Assembly: GCA_037147155.1 (NCBI GenBank)
Contig: JBAWVR010000039.1
Span: 1-7,301 of the forward strand
Reading direction: 5' to 3'
DNA from: JBAWVR01 sp037147155
Lineage (GTDB): Bacteria; Patescibacteriota; Minisyncoccia; Phycocordibacterales; GWA1-40-21
DNA length: 7,301 nt
A program made the position numbers and the translations under genes. How positions within the stretch are numbered: the stretch's first letter is position 1; the number at the start of each line of letters is the position of its first letter. The notes under the pieces are model-generated. The model was not told where the DNA came from. It did no database searches and saw only the letters and a list, made by a program, of their open reading frames with translations. This document shows, piece after piece, positions 1 through 5,358 of this stretch.

Positions 1-42
1 AAATAGTCTTAATTATTGATTAAAGCTTAGCGTTATATCGAT

Positions 43-71
43 TTGACATTATTTTATAAGGGTATTATACT
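43..71 (+). promoter_or_regulatory. sigma70-like promoter of trmB paralogue 1
   Basis: A perfect -35 box TTGACA (43-48) is separated by 17 nt from a -10 box TATACT (66-71). The expected start of transcription is near 78, giving a leader of about 25 nt before the ATG at 103. The -10 overlaps the palindrome TACTAGTA (68-75), a possible site for autoregulation. The leader also holds GTCG (83-86) and CGAC (94-97), a small inverted repeat. No Shine-Dalgarno sequence precedes the ATG. The box match is seen directly; activity is inferred. Confidence 0.75.
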
Positions 72-102
72 AGTACTTATTAGTCGCTAAAGACGACCAA
101 AG

Positions 103-864
103 ATGAATACACAACATTTATTAACCAAGTTTGGCCTAACAAAGAACGAATCAGCGGTCTATACCGCCCTAGTTAAGCTAGTGGAGGCCTCCGCCTATGC
201 CATAGCCAAAGAGACCAAAATACCCAAAACCACCATTTACGAGGTGTTGGATTCCCTAAAAGAGCGAGGTTTTATCTCAAAATCCCTAGTAAACGGCTCA
301 GCTTACTACACAGCTGAAAGTGCCAACCGTTTTCTAACTACTGCCAACGAAAAGCTTGAAATCGCTAAATTGCTTATTCCCTCCCTTGAGTCAATTCGCC
401 ATGAAGCCGACAAAAATGCCCCGAATATAAAATTTTATATTGGTGTTGAGGGTGTAAAGAAAGCTTTTGAGGATGTTTTGATTACTTTAGAAAAATCCAA
501 CAACAAAGTAATCCACGCCGTCGCCGATCAAGAAATTCGTGCCTTCCTGCCACGCTACATGCCCTCCTGGCTTGAGAAAAGAGAGAAGATGGGTATATTC
601 ACCTATTTGCTCACTTATCCAGACCCAGGCGAAACTAACGAACCAGAATTATTTAAAAATAATAATCTAAGAGAGACTCGCTTAATACCCAAGGATTTTA
701 TCTTAAACTCTTCTATGGATATTTATGGTAGCAAGGTCGTCTTCTTCTCACACCGAGACAATATTCCTCATGCCGTGATAATTGATTCGGAGAACATCAC
801 AGAAACTATTAAAAAATTTTTTCAATTCATGTGGAAATTCGCAGAGATTCCAAATATAAAATAA
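103..864 (+). CDS. TrmB-family transcriptional regulator (paralogue 1)
   Basis: A 253-aa cytoplasmic DNA-binding regulator. Residues 5-75 form the TrmB-type winged helix-turn-helix: GLTKNESAVYTAL (11-23) is the typical first helix, IPKTTIYEVLDSLKERGFI (40-58) the recognition helix, and SAYYTAE (66-72) the wing. A helical linker (about 76-105) likely dimerises. The C-terminal sensor region begins with FYIGVEGVKK (111-120) and ends with FFQFMWKFA (239-247); both motifs recur in the two other TrmB proteins of this window. It is shorter than archaeal sugar-sensing TrmB (about 340 aa), so the ligand domain is a compact version and the ligand is unknown. It lies tail to tail with substrate-binding protein 1, the most likely target besides itself. 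The start is set by the promoter at 43-71 and the HTH beginning at once. Confidence 0.9.
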   Translation: MNTQHLLTKFGLTKNESAVYTALVKLVEASAYAIAKETKIPKTTIYEVLDSLKERGFISKSLVNGSAYYTAESANRFLTTANEKLEIAKLLIPSLESIRHEADKNAPNIKFYIGVEGVKKAFEDVLITLEKSNNKVIHAVADQEIRAFLPRYMPSWLEKREKMGIFTYLLTYPDPGETNEPELFKNNNLRETRLIPKDFILNSSMDIYGSKVVFFSHRDNIPHAVIIDSENITETIKKFFQFMWKFAEIPNIK

Positions 865-874
865 TTTGTAAAAC

Positions 875-898
875 AAAACCACCCTCTCGGGTGGTTTT
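875..898. terminator. bidirectional intrinsic terminator
   Basis: A perfect 10-bp stem, AAAACCACCC (875-884) with GGGTGGTTTT (889-898), encloses the 4-nt loop TCTC. The T-run on each strand is provided by the arm itself. It sits in the 44-nt gap between the convergent genes ending at 864 and 909, so it can end both transcripts. Confidence 0.85.
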
Positions 899-908
899 GG
901 TTTGTAAG

Positions 909-1979
909 TTATTTTGCTGCTTGCATTACTTCAAACTTTCCGTCTTTGTAGAGAGCTACACCTTCTGGAAATTCGAATTCTCTACCATTAGCAAAAATTT
1001 TACCATTTATTCCTTCGTATGATTTCAAATTTTTGTAATAACCCATAACATCTTTACCTTTCACCTGACCTAACTGTCTAGCAATATCACATCCCGACGC
1101 TGCATACCAGTTGGCTTCAGTACCATATTTTGCTTTATAATCTGCGAAGAAAGAATCTTTTCTCTCTCCGGTATAGAAGTTTAGAGTTGAGAAATATACT
1201 CCATCAAGAATATTTTTATCTACACCCTTGGCCATCAAATTATTAAAGATTGAGTTACCAAAGATTATTCCTTTGTACTTCAAAGTCTTAATATCTTTAA
1301 TGGATAACTCCAAATCATTGTCGTAACCAACAATGTAAATAGCCTCAACATTTTTTGCCTTTAGTTTTGCAACGTTTGTTTTGAAATCTGTGGTGCCGGT
1401 GTTAAAACTTTCTGTTATAACCTCTCCTTTATCTTTATAAACACTGTTCACACCATCAACATATGTCTTACCGTAATCAGCGTTTAGATAAAGTACTCCA
1501 AGCTTCTTGATTTTCAATGTATTTAGAAGATACTCAGCATTCATAACAGATTCTTTCTCTCCACGTGAGAAATAACGGAAGTATCTGTCTCCGCCTCTTT
1601 CCGCAATATTTACAGATGACACACCAGTAGCAATCACTGGGCCATTATAACTTTTAGCTAGAGGTAAAGTAGCCTCTGCAACAGAGCTCATCATAACAAC
1701 AATCGCGTCCGGCTTATTAGTGGAAACGATCTTATTAAAAGCTGAAACTCCCACAGCAGGCAAAGCTTGGGAATCCTCGATCACAAACTCCGTATTATCA
1801 GCCTTACAAAGAGTAAAACCTTTTTGGGTTTCTTCTCCATACAATTTACCAAAACCAGACATCGGCAACACTGCGCCAACCTTGATTTTACTCGAAGTAC
1901 CAGACTTACCAGCAATAACCAAAATGATTATTAAAATAACAACGATTGCGATAAACCAATAGGTTTTCTTATTTTGCAT
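909..1979 (-). CDS. ABC transporter substrate-binding protein, LivJ/LivK-like (protein 1)
   Basis: A 356-aa type I periplasmic-binding-fold protein (Peripla_BP_6 family), predicted on the outer face of the membrane, where it captures a solute for an ABC importer. Residues 8-23 are a hydrophobic N-terminal segment; no lipobox cysteine follows, so an uncleaved anchor or non-lipoprotein signal is likely. Family marks are VGAVLPMSGFGKLYG (34-48) at the first ligand-site strand, the hinge-proximal NADYGKTYVDG (166-176), and FNTGTTDFKTNVAKLK (192-207), the standard mid-protein motif. The ATG at 1979 is chosen over an in-frame ATG at 2057 because the longer version would run through the upstream gene's terminator and add a second hydrophobic stretch absent from the family. 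The family binds branched-chain amino acids, but also amides, urea and aromatic acids, so the ligand is open. Confidence 0.9.
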   Translation of the reverse strand: MQNKKTYWFIAIVVILIIILVIAGKSGTSSKIKVGAVLPMSGFGKLYGEETQKGFTLCKADNTEFVIEDSQALPAVGVSAFNKIVSTNKPDAIVVMMSSVAEATLPLAKSYNGPVIATGVSSVNIAERGGDRYFRYFSRGEKESVMNAEYLLNTLKIKKLGVLYLNADYGKTYVDGVNSVYKDKGEVITESFNTGTTDFKTNVAKLKAKNVEAIYIVGYDNDLELSIKDIKTLKYKGIIFGNSIFNNLMAKGVDKNILDGVYFSTLNFYTGERKDSFFADYKAKYGTEANWYAASGCDIARQLGQVKGKDVMGYYKNLKSYEGINGKIFANGREFEFPEGVALYKDGKFEVMQAAK

Positions 1980-1991
1980 GTTTTTATATTC

Positions 1992-2020
1992 TACTAATAA
2001 ATAAATACTAATAAATAGTA
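1992..2020. promoter_or_regulatory. AT-rich upstream region of substrate-binding protein 1 with 12-bp direct repeat
   Basis: TACTAATAAATA occurs at 1992-2003 and again at 2006-2017. The second copy continues into TAGTA, so 2006-2020 also reads as an inverted repeat TACTA-ATAAA-TAGTA. The element lies 13-41 nt upstream of the ATG at 1979, where an operator or promoter is expected. On the minus strand a weak promoter match (TTGCGT, 16 nt, TACTAT) overlaps it. The repeats are seen directly; an operator role is inferred. Confidence 0.4.
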
Positions 2021-2044
2021 CAATAAAGCTGAGAAAACGCAAAC

Positions 2045-2076
2045 AAAAAAACACCAAGCACAGGCCTGGTTGTTTT
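2045..2076 (-). terminator. intrinsic terminator after the livH operon
   Basis: Read on the minus strand, AAAAC, a bulged A, then ACCAGG pairs with CTTGGT and GTTTT, with loop CCTGTG and a run of seven T. One pair in the upper stem is a G-T wobble. It begins just past the stop codon at 2079-2081 and ends the transcript coming from the permease and the ART-like gene. Confidence 0.75.
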
Positions 2077-2078
2077 AA

Positions 2079-3011
2079 TTACTTTATTCTTACCATCTTT
2101 CCCTTTCCGGGAAACAAACTACCATTTACATCTTTCATCTTGTCCCAATTTTCCCAGTTGGTAAGAACGTCTTTGTTGTTTGGCATAAGCTTTGCCCATT
2201 TTTGCCAATCAGGATCTCCATTTGGAGTTATGACGTATATTCTTTTTATTTCTTCTTTTTCATAACCTCCCACCCTACTCAAATTTGAAGTGTATTGATT
2301 ATTTTTTTCAGATTTTAGATTATTTAAGATATTTAAGAACTTGTTCCAGACACTATCTGATGTAATGTCTTTTAATTCTTGTCTTTTGTAATCAATGATA
2401 TCCATGAAGACATAATTGTCATCTTGCAACATTTTCCAAACCTCATCTTTAATCTCAGAAAACTTTCTCCCTTTATACGGTAAAAGTTTTTCTTTTAAAA
2501 TAATTCCATGGAAAAGTGGCCAATCTAGTTTTAAGAAATCATCGACATTCTCTATGGCCATAAAGTATGAAAACCAAAGCTTTTTATTACCATCGATGTC
2601 ATAGGTTGCCCCAGGCATATCTATGGTTAAATCGGTATCAAAATAATAGTCTTTGGTTCTTTCAGTAACACCAACAGCTGTGAACATCGGCAACCCCCCG
2701 ATTTCATAATTGTACCCACTAGCAGCAGTTTTTAAATAATTGACTAGAGTTTGTTGTTTGTTTGAAGTATAAACGGCGTTTTTATCATCAGTTGCTCTAT
2801 GGCCATAACTACTATCTTCTATCTTATTTTTAGGCAATAAACCTTTTTCAATAATGCCTTTTAATATTTTTCCATTAGAACCAGTCAGAGAAATGTGCCA
2901 ATGATAATCTTTTTCTGGTAGTTTTTCTACATCTATTTCAGGGGCTGAAAAACTTCCATTTTCATCTGTCGTTCCATCATTTTGATTTTGCCCAAAGTTT
3001 TTTTCTAGCAT
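2079..3011 (-). CDS. unrecognised protein, possible ADP-ribosyltransferase-like fold, in livH operon
   Basis: A 310-aa soluble, charged and aromatic-rich protein without signal peptide or membrane segments. I do not recognise the family. The first 30 residues are Asn/Asp/Gly/Glu-rich and probably disordered. Residues 36-60 (YHWHISLTG, then ILKGIIEKGLLP) followed by AVYTSNKQQTLVNYL (79-93) resemble the opening of ADP-ribosyltransferase-fold proteins: a strand ending in His, a helix reading I..GL.P, then a vY-T strand and a helix. GGYEKEEIKRIYVI (248-261) resembles the late Glu-bearing strand of that fold. This is a pattern impression, not a detected homology, and the large middle section (100-240) is unexplained. 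It starts 13 nt after the livH stop with no Shine-Dalgarno sequence and ends at an intrinsic terminator, so it is almost certainly co-transcribed with the permease. It looks more AT-rich than livH, which may mean separate origins. Confidence 0.8.
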   Translation of the reverse strand: MLEKNFGQNQNDGTTDENGSFSAPEIDVEKLPEKDYHWHISLTGSNGKILKGIIEKGLLPKNKIEDSSYGHRATDDKNAVYTSNKQQTLVNYLKTAASGYNYEIGGLPMFTAVGVTERTKDYYFDTDLTIDMPGATYDIDGNKKLWFSYFMAIENVDDFLKLDWPLFHGIILKEKLLPYKGRKFSEIKDEVWKMLQDDNYVFMDIIDYKRQELKDITSDSVWNKFLNILNNLKSEKNNQYTSNLSRVGGYEKEEIKRIYVITPNGDPDWQKWAKLMPNNKDVLTNWENWDKMKDVNGSLFPGKGKMVRIK

Positions 3012-3024
3012 TTTAGTAATTTAA

Positions 3025-3891
3025 TTATTTCTTCCCCAAGATTCCGCGTGGGCGGAAGAGCAAGAAGATGATTAAGATAACGAAAGCAATAGCGTCTTTC
3101 CATTCGCCGGAGATCTGCCAGATACTAAAGTTCTCAACAAAACCGAGAAGGAAGGCTCCGAGTACACCACCGTAAATATTGCCGACCCCACCGATAATAG
3201 CTGCAATCACACCTTTGAGCAGTAGAGAGAAGCCCATCATTGGTTCAATACCGGTGTCGAGTCCAACAAGAATACCGGCGAGACCACAAATGGCGGAACC
3301 AATAAAGAAAACGCGACCGATAATTTGCGATGTATTGATACCAACAATTTTGGAAACTTCTTCGTCATCAGAAATAGCTTTGACTGCTTTACCGAACATA
3401 GTAAATTTCAAAACTAGACCGAGAATAATCATAACGAGAATACCGATAATAAAGATTCCGAGTTGAACATAAGTTAGACTGCCGCCAAAAACATCGAGGA
3501 CTTCGGACGGGACAAGATTGGATAAAGTATAAAACTGACTGGAGAAAATAATCGCAATCACCGCCTGAATCACAGTGGAGACTCCGAGCGAAGCCACCAA
3601 ATAAGACATATTCGAAGCGCCGTTTTTGCGTAGCTTACTATAAACAAATTTATTGATGAGATAACCAACGAGACCAGTGAAAAGAATCGCTAGAACGATA
3701 GACACATACAAATTGAAACCAAAACTTCTGGTCAAAAAGAAAACTACGTAGCCACCAATAGCCGACATTGCTCCGGCTCCGAGATCAAAAAACTTTACCG
3801 TACCAAAAATAAGATTGAAACCGATAGCAATCATCATATAGATTGAGCCGGCAATCAAACTGTTCAAACAAAGCTGAATAAATATATCCAT
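3025..3891 (-). CDS. livH: branched-chain amino acid-type ABC transporter permease, LivH family
   Basis: A 288-aa integral membrane permease, the usual length for LivH (about 290-310 aa), with roughly eight hydrophobic segments. Family marks are GFNLIFGTVKFFDLGAGAM (24-42) in the first helices, the cytoplasmic coupling loop with KAVKAISDDEEVSKIVGIN (168-186) that contacts the ATPases, GLAGILVGL (203-211), and the glycine-rich KGVIAAIIGGVGNIYGGVLG (226-245). The C-terminus RPRGILGKK is typical. It would pair with a LivM permease and LivG/LivF ATPases, none of which are in the window. The promoter at 3903-3931 places the transcript start only a few nt before the ATG, suggesting a nearly leaderless message. 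The unrecognised 310-aa gene follows after 13 nt. The substrate may be amino acids or another HAAT-family solute such as urea or amides. Confidence 0.93.
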   Translation of the reverse strand: MDIFIQLCLNSLIAGSIYMMIAIGFNLIFGTVKFFDLGAGAMSAIGGYVVFFLTRSFGFNLYVSIVLAILFTGLVGYLINKFVYSKLRKNGASNMSYLVASLGVSTVIQAVIAIIFSSQFYTLSNLVPSEVLDVFGGSLTYVQLGIFIIGILVMIILGLVLKFTMFGKAVKAISDDEEVSKIVGINTSQIIGRVFFIGSAICGLAGILVGLDTGIEPMMGFSLLLKGVIAAIIGGVGNIYGGVLGAFLLGFVENFSIWQISGEWKDAIAFVILIIFLLFRPRGILGKK

Positions 3892-3902
3892 AATTAGTTA
3901 CT

Positions 3903-3931
3903 ATTTTAGCTTAATGGGGGCGAAGATACAA
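3903..3931 (-). promoter_or_regulatory. sigma70-like promoter of livH
   Basis: On the minus strand, TTGTAT (3931-3926) is followed by 17 nt and TAAAAT (3908-3903). The expected start, about 7 nt past the -10, is near 3896, leaving a leader of about 5 nt before the ATG at 3891. No Shine-Dalgarno sequence fits, in keeping with leaderless translation. TAGT-T-ACTA (3895-3903), a small palindrome, overlaps the edge of the -10. Confidence 0.6.
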
Positions 3932-3943
3932 ACATGGTAATTT

Positions 3944-4030
3944 CTGTCATTCCCGCGTAGGCGGGAATCCAGGCTATTGAGAGTATTGTTGCTTAAGGTC
4001 TGGATTGCTTCGTAAGGCTCGCAATGACAG
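3944..4030. repeat. dispersed palindromic repeat, copy 1 (REP/MITE-like)
   Basis: The element has terminal inverted repeats CTGTCATT (3944-3951) and AATGACAG (4023-4030). Inside are a GC-rich hairpin, ATTCCCGC (3949-3956) with GCGGGAAT (3961-3968), then CCAG (3969-3972) facing CTGG (4000-4003), then a weaker hairpin with arms ATTGC (4004-4008) and GCAAT (4021-4025). It lies 6 bp past the stop codon of trmB paralogue 2 and may stabilise or end that transcript. It has no coding capacity. Confidence 0.85.
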
Positions 4031-4035
4031 AGGGA

Positions 4036-4839
4036 TTATTCTTTTACCAAAGCCGAGCTCCACGACAATTCAAAAATCGTGCGCATCATGCCATGCAGGG
4101 CTTTGTCATCAATCACAATACCCGTCATCTGACCATTATTAAAGTTCGTGATAGCAATCTTATTATCACCATACACAACAATCTCACCATTTAATGGAAA
4201 TTGTTCAAGTTTGATGTATTTTGCTTTCGGCCAAAACTTTTCTGGCATATTTTTAAAGTAGGTCTCGCTGTATTTGCGGTTTTTCTCAGTATCAGGGGTT
4301 AGACCGCGCGTAGTAATCCCGATCTCCACCTTCTTTTGAATAAATCTCTTTAAAAATTCCTCTGGCAAAAATTTTATAAATTCATCAGCCTTGGAAAAGG
4401 CCAACATTTCATAAGGTTTCTTGATATCAATCATGTCTTCATAGATGGAGAGTAATCCTTCGTTGCCTTCATAATATGTCACACGTGGATGATTCTTCAG
4501 GGCACCAAACAAATCCTCAATTTCAGGAATTATCTTTTTGGTAGACTCTAAAGCGTCTTCAGCTCGACGAATTTGGCTCTGGGAATAGCGAACGATCTTT
4601 TCGGGCTTTTCGATTTGATAATAAAGTTTGTTTTTCTTCTCAATTTCATTGATTACTCCACGAATTGATAGGGTGAGCAACACGTTATAGGTAGTAGCCC
4701 GTTTTAAACCACAATATTCAGCTACTCGAGAGGGGTAAGCCCCACCCAATTCAAGCAAAGAAACATAGACCAGGGCCTCCTTGTCAGTAAACCCTGTCTT
4801 TTCTAGCTTTTTGACCAAACCCTCATTTTTAATATTCAT
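4036..4839 (-). CDS. TrmB-family transcriptional regulator (paralogue 2)
   Basis: A 267-aa DNA-binding regulator. The winged helix-turn-helix spans about 8-80: GFTDKEALVYVSLLELG (16-32), helix-turn-helix AEYCGLKRATTYNVLLTLS (40-58), and wing NKLYYQIE (70-77). A helical linker (85-112) precedes the sensor region, which opens with TYYEGNEGLLSIYEDM (121-136) and closes with IFELSWSSA (255-263), matching the other two paralogues here. FLPEEFLKRF (157-166) aligns with FLPRYMPSWL of paralogue 1. It is read in the same direction as livH, 144 nt upstream of it, so that operon is the natural target; read-through into livH is also possible. Palindromic repeats lie on both sides of the gene. The effector molecule is unknown. 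Confidence 0.9.
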   Translation of the reverse strand: MNIKNEGLVKKLEKTGFTDKEALVYVSLLELGGAYPSRVAEYCGLKRATTYNVLLTLSIRGVINEIEKKNKLYYQIEKPEKIVRYSQSQIRRAEDALESTKKIIPEIEDLFGALKNHPRVTYYEGNEGLLSIYEDMIDIKKPYEMLAFSKADEFIKFLPEEFLKRFIQKKVEIGITTRGLTPDTEKNRKYSETYFKNMPEKFWPKAKYIKLEQFPLNGEIVVYGDNKIAITNFNNGQMTGIVIDDKALHGMMRTIFELSWSSALVKE

Positions 4840-4888
4840 ATTTATTTGATTATCTTTTCTTTCTACTAATTTCGTTCCCCTTTTGTGT

Positions 4889-4969
4889 TGTCATCCCTGC
4901 GCAGGCAGGGATCCATCTTGCTTTAATTAATCAGAATGTCTGGATTCCTGGTCAAGCCAGGAATGACAG
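4889..4969. repeat. dispersed palindromic repeat, copy 2 (REP/MITE-like)
   Basis: Same plan as the repeat at 3944-4030. Terminal TGTCAT (4889-4894) faces ATGACA (4963-4968). Hairpin one is ATCCCTGC (4893-4900) with GCAGGGAT (4905-4912). Hairpin two is ATTCCTGG (4944-4951) with CCAGGAAT (4957-4964). Stem bases differ from copy 1 in compensating pairs (CCCGC/GCGGG against CCCTGC/GCAGGG), so pairing is kept while sequence drifts. It is 49 nt upstream of the trmB paralogue 2 start. Confidence 0.85.
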
Positions 4970-5011
4970 AGAGGAGGTGTGTATAGATATATGGTACCAA
5001 ATTCCCCATTT

Positions 5012-5039
5012 TTGTCAATTCAAACCGACAGAATATATT
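5012..5039 (+). promoter_or_regulatory. candidate promoter, distal
   Basis: TTGTCA (5012-5017), a 16-nt spacer and TATATT (5034-5039). Transcription would begin near 5046, just before the 22-bp palindrome at 5060-5081, which would then sit where a repressor blocks clearance. If it serves the gene at 5359 the leader would be over 300 nt. Confidence 0.4.
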
Positions 5040-5059
5040 GTATATATGGAATACGGCTT

Positions 5060-5081
5060 AATATAGGCATATTCCTATATT
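5060..5081. promoter_or_regulatory. 22-bp palindrome, operator-like (A)
   Basis: Arms AATATAGG (5060-5067) and CCTATATT (5074-5081) are perfect inverted repeats around CATATT, whose central ATAT is itself symmetric. Only one of eleven base pairs of the dyad is unmatched. The size and symmetry fit a site for a dimeric winged-helix regulator such as TrmB. Binding is inferred. Confidence 0.5.
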
Positions 5082-5181
5082 TATTGTCATACGATATAAC
5101 ACAAGACTTGTAAAGCGTGCTATATTAATATCAGAAACAGTACATTAAAAGAGCTTCTGCCCTTCTTTCCTAAGACAAGCA

Positions 5182-5206
5182 CAATTATAATCCTGTGTTA
5201 TAATTG
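5182..5206. promoter_or_regulatory. 25-bp inverted repeat overlapping an extended -10 box (B)
   Basis: CAATTATAA (5182-5190) and TTATAATTG (5198-5206) are perfect 9-bp arms around TCCTGTG. Each arm contributes to a TATAAT box (5186-5191 and 5199-5204). The second is preceded by TG at 5196-5197, making a consensus extended -10, with no clear -35. A start near 5211 would give the gene at 5359 a leader of about 148 nt. A protein on the dyad would cover the -10. Confidence 0.5.
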
Positions 5207-5314
5207 ATGAACAATTTGTTTGAAAGAACAAAAGAAACTCTGTACTTATTAAAAATTAACTTGCCCGAAAAAATTTTGGCTGATAGAAAATCATCAAGAT
5301 TTTCCAAACATTAA
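5207..5314 (+). CDS. possible 35-aa small ORF upstream of substrate-binding protein 2
   Basis: ATG at 5207 to TAA at 5312-5314 gives a 35-residue charged peptide beginning MNNLFERTKETLYLLKINLP. No homologue is recognised and no Shine-Dalgarno sequence precedes it. The stop codon falls inside the left arm of the palindrome at 5308-5329, 44 nt before the next start. The extended -10 at 5196-5204 is too close to transcribe its ATG, so it would need an upstream promoter, for example TGCTATATT at 5118-5126. It could be a leader peptide or chance. Confidence 0.2.
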   Translation: MNNLFERTKETLYLLKINLPEKILADRKSSRFSKH

Positions 5315-5329
5315 ACAAATGTTTAATGT
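5308..5329. promoter_or_regulatory. 22-bp palindrome, operator or leader hairpin (C)
   Basis: ACATTAAACA (5308-5317) and TGTTTAATGT (5320-5329) are perfect 10-bp arms with a 2-nt centre. As DNA it is a classic dimer site; as RNA it would fold into a hairpin with a 4-nt loop, 29 nt before the ATG at 5359. It has no downstream T-run, so it is not an intrinsic terminator. Its arms differ from those of the palindrome at 5060-5081, implying a different binder. Confidence 0.55.
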
Positions 5330-5358
5330 GTCAGTCAAAAATTTAACGGGATATTATA

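Larger units (their letters stand above)
4970..5358. other. gene-poor regulatory stretch upstream of substrate-binding protein 2
   Basis: No long ORF is present in these 389 nt, which are strongly AT-rich. They contain three long inverted repeats (5060-5081, 5182-5206, 5308-5329), several sigma70-like promoter candidates reading right, and a possible 35-codon ORF. I see no tRNA, CRISPR array or recognised riboswitch. The concentration of dyads in front of a solute-binding gene suggests multi-input transcriptional control. Confidence 0.6.

Noticed and set aside
831..1022. 63-codon plus-strand ORF across the convergent gap
   Set aside because: It overlaps the end of trmB 1 and the 3' end of binding protein 1, runs through the terminator stem, and has no family resemblance.
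1980..2057. N-terminal 26-residue extension of substrate-binding protein 1 from ATG at 2057
   Set aside because: It overlaps the upstream gene's terminator and adds a second hydrophobic stretch unlike the family. The ATG at 1979 gives a normal anchor-plus-domain protein.
3179..3466. 95-codon ORF on the plus strand within livH
   Set aside because: It is antisense to a clear permease gene; the Pro/Ile/Thr-rich translation is what antisense of membrane-helix codons yields.
3944..4969. CRISPR array or insertion-sequence ends
   Set aside because: Only two diverged copies 900 bp apart, each internally palindromic. There are no regular spacers and no transposase between them; the enclosed gene is a TrmB regulator.
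5308..5329. Palindrome as intrinsic terminator
   Set aside because: No T-run follows the right arm, and the arms are AT-rich, so the hairpin would be weak for termination.
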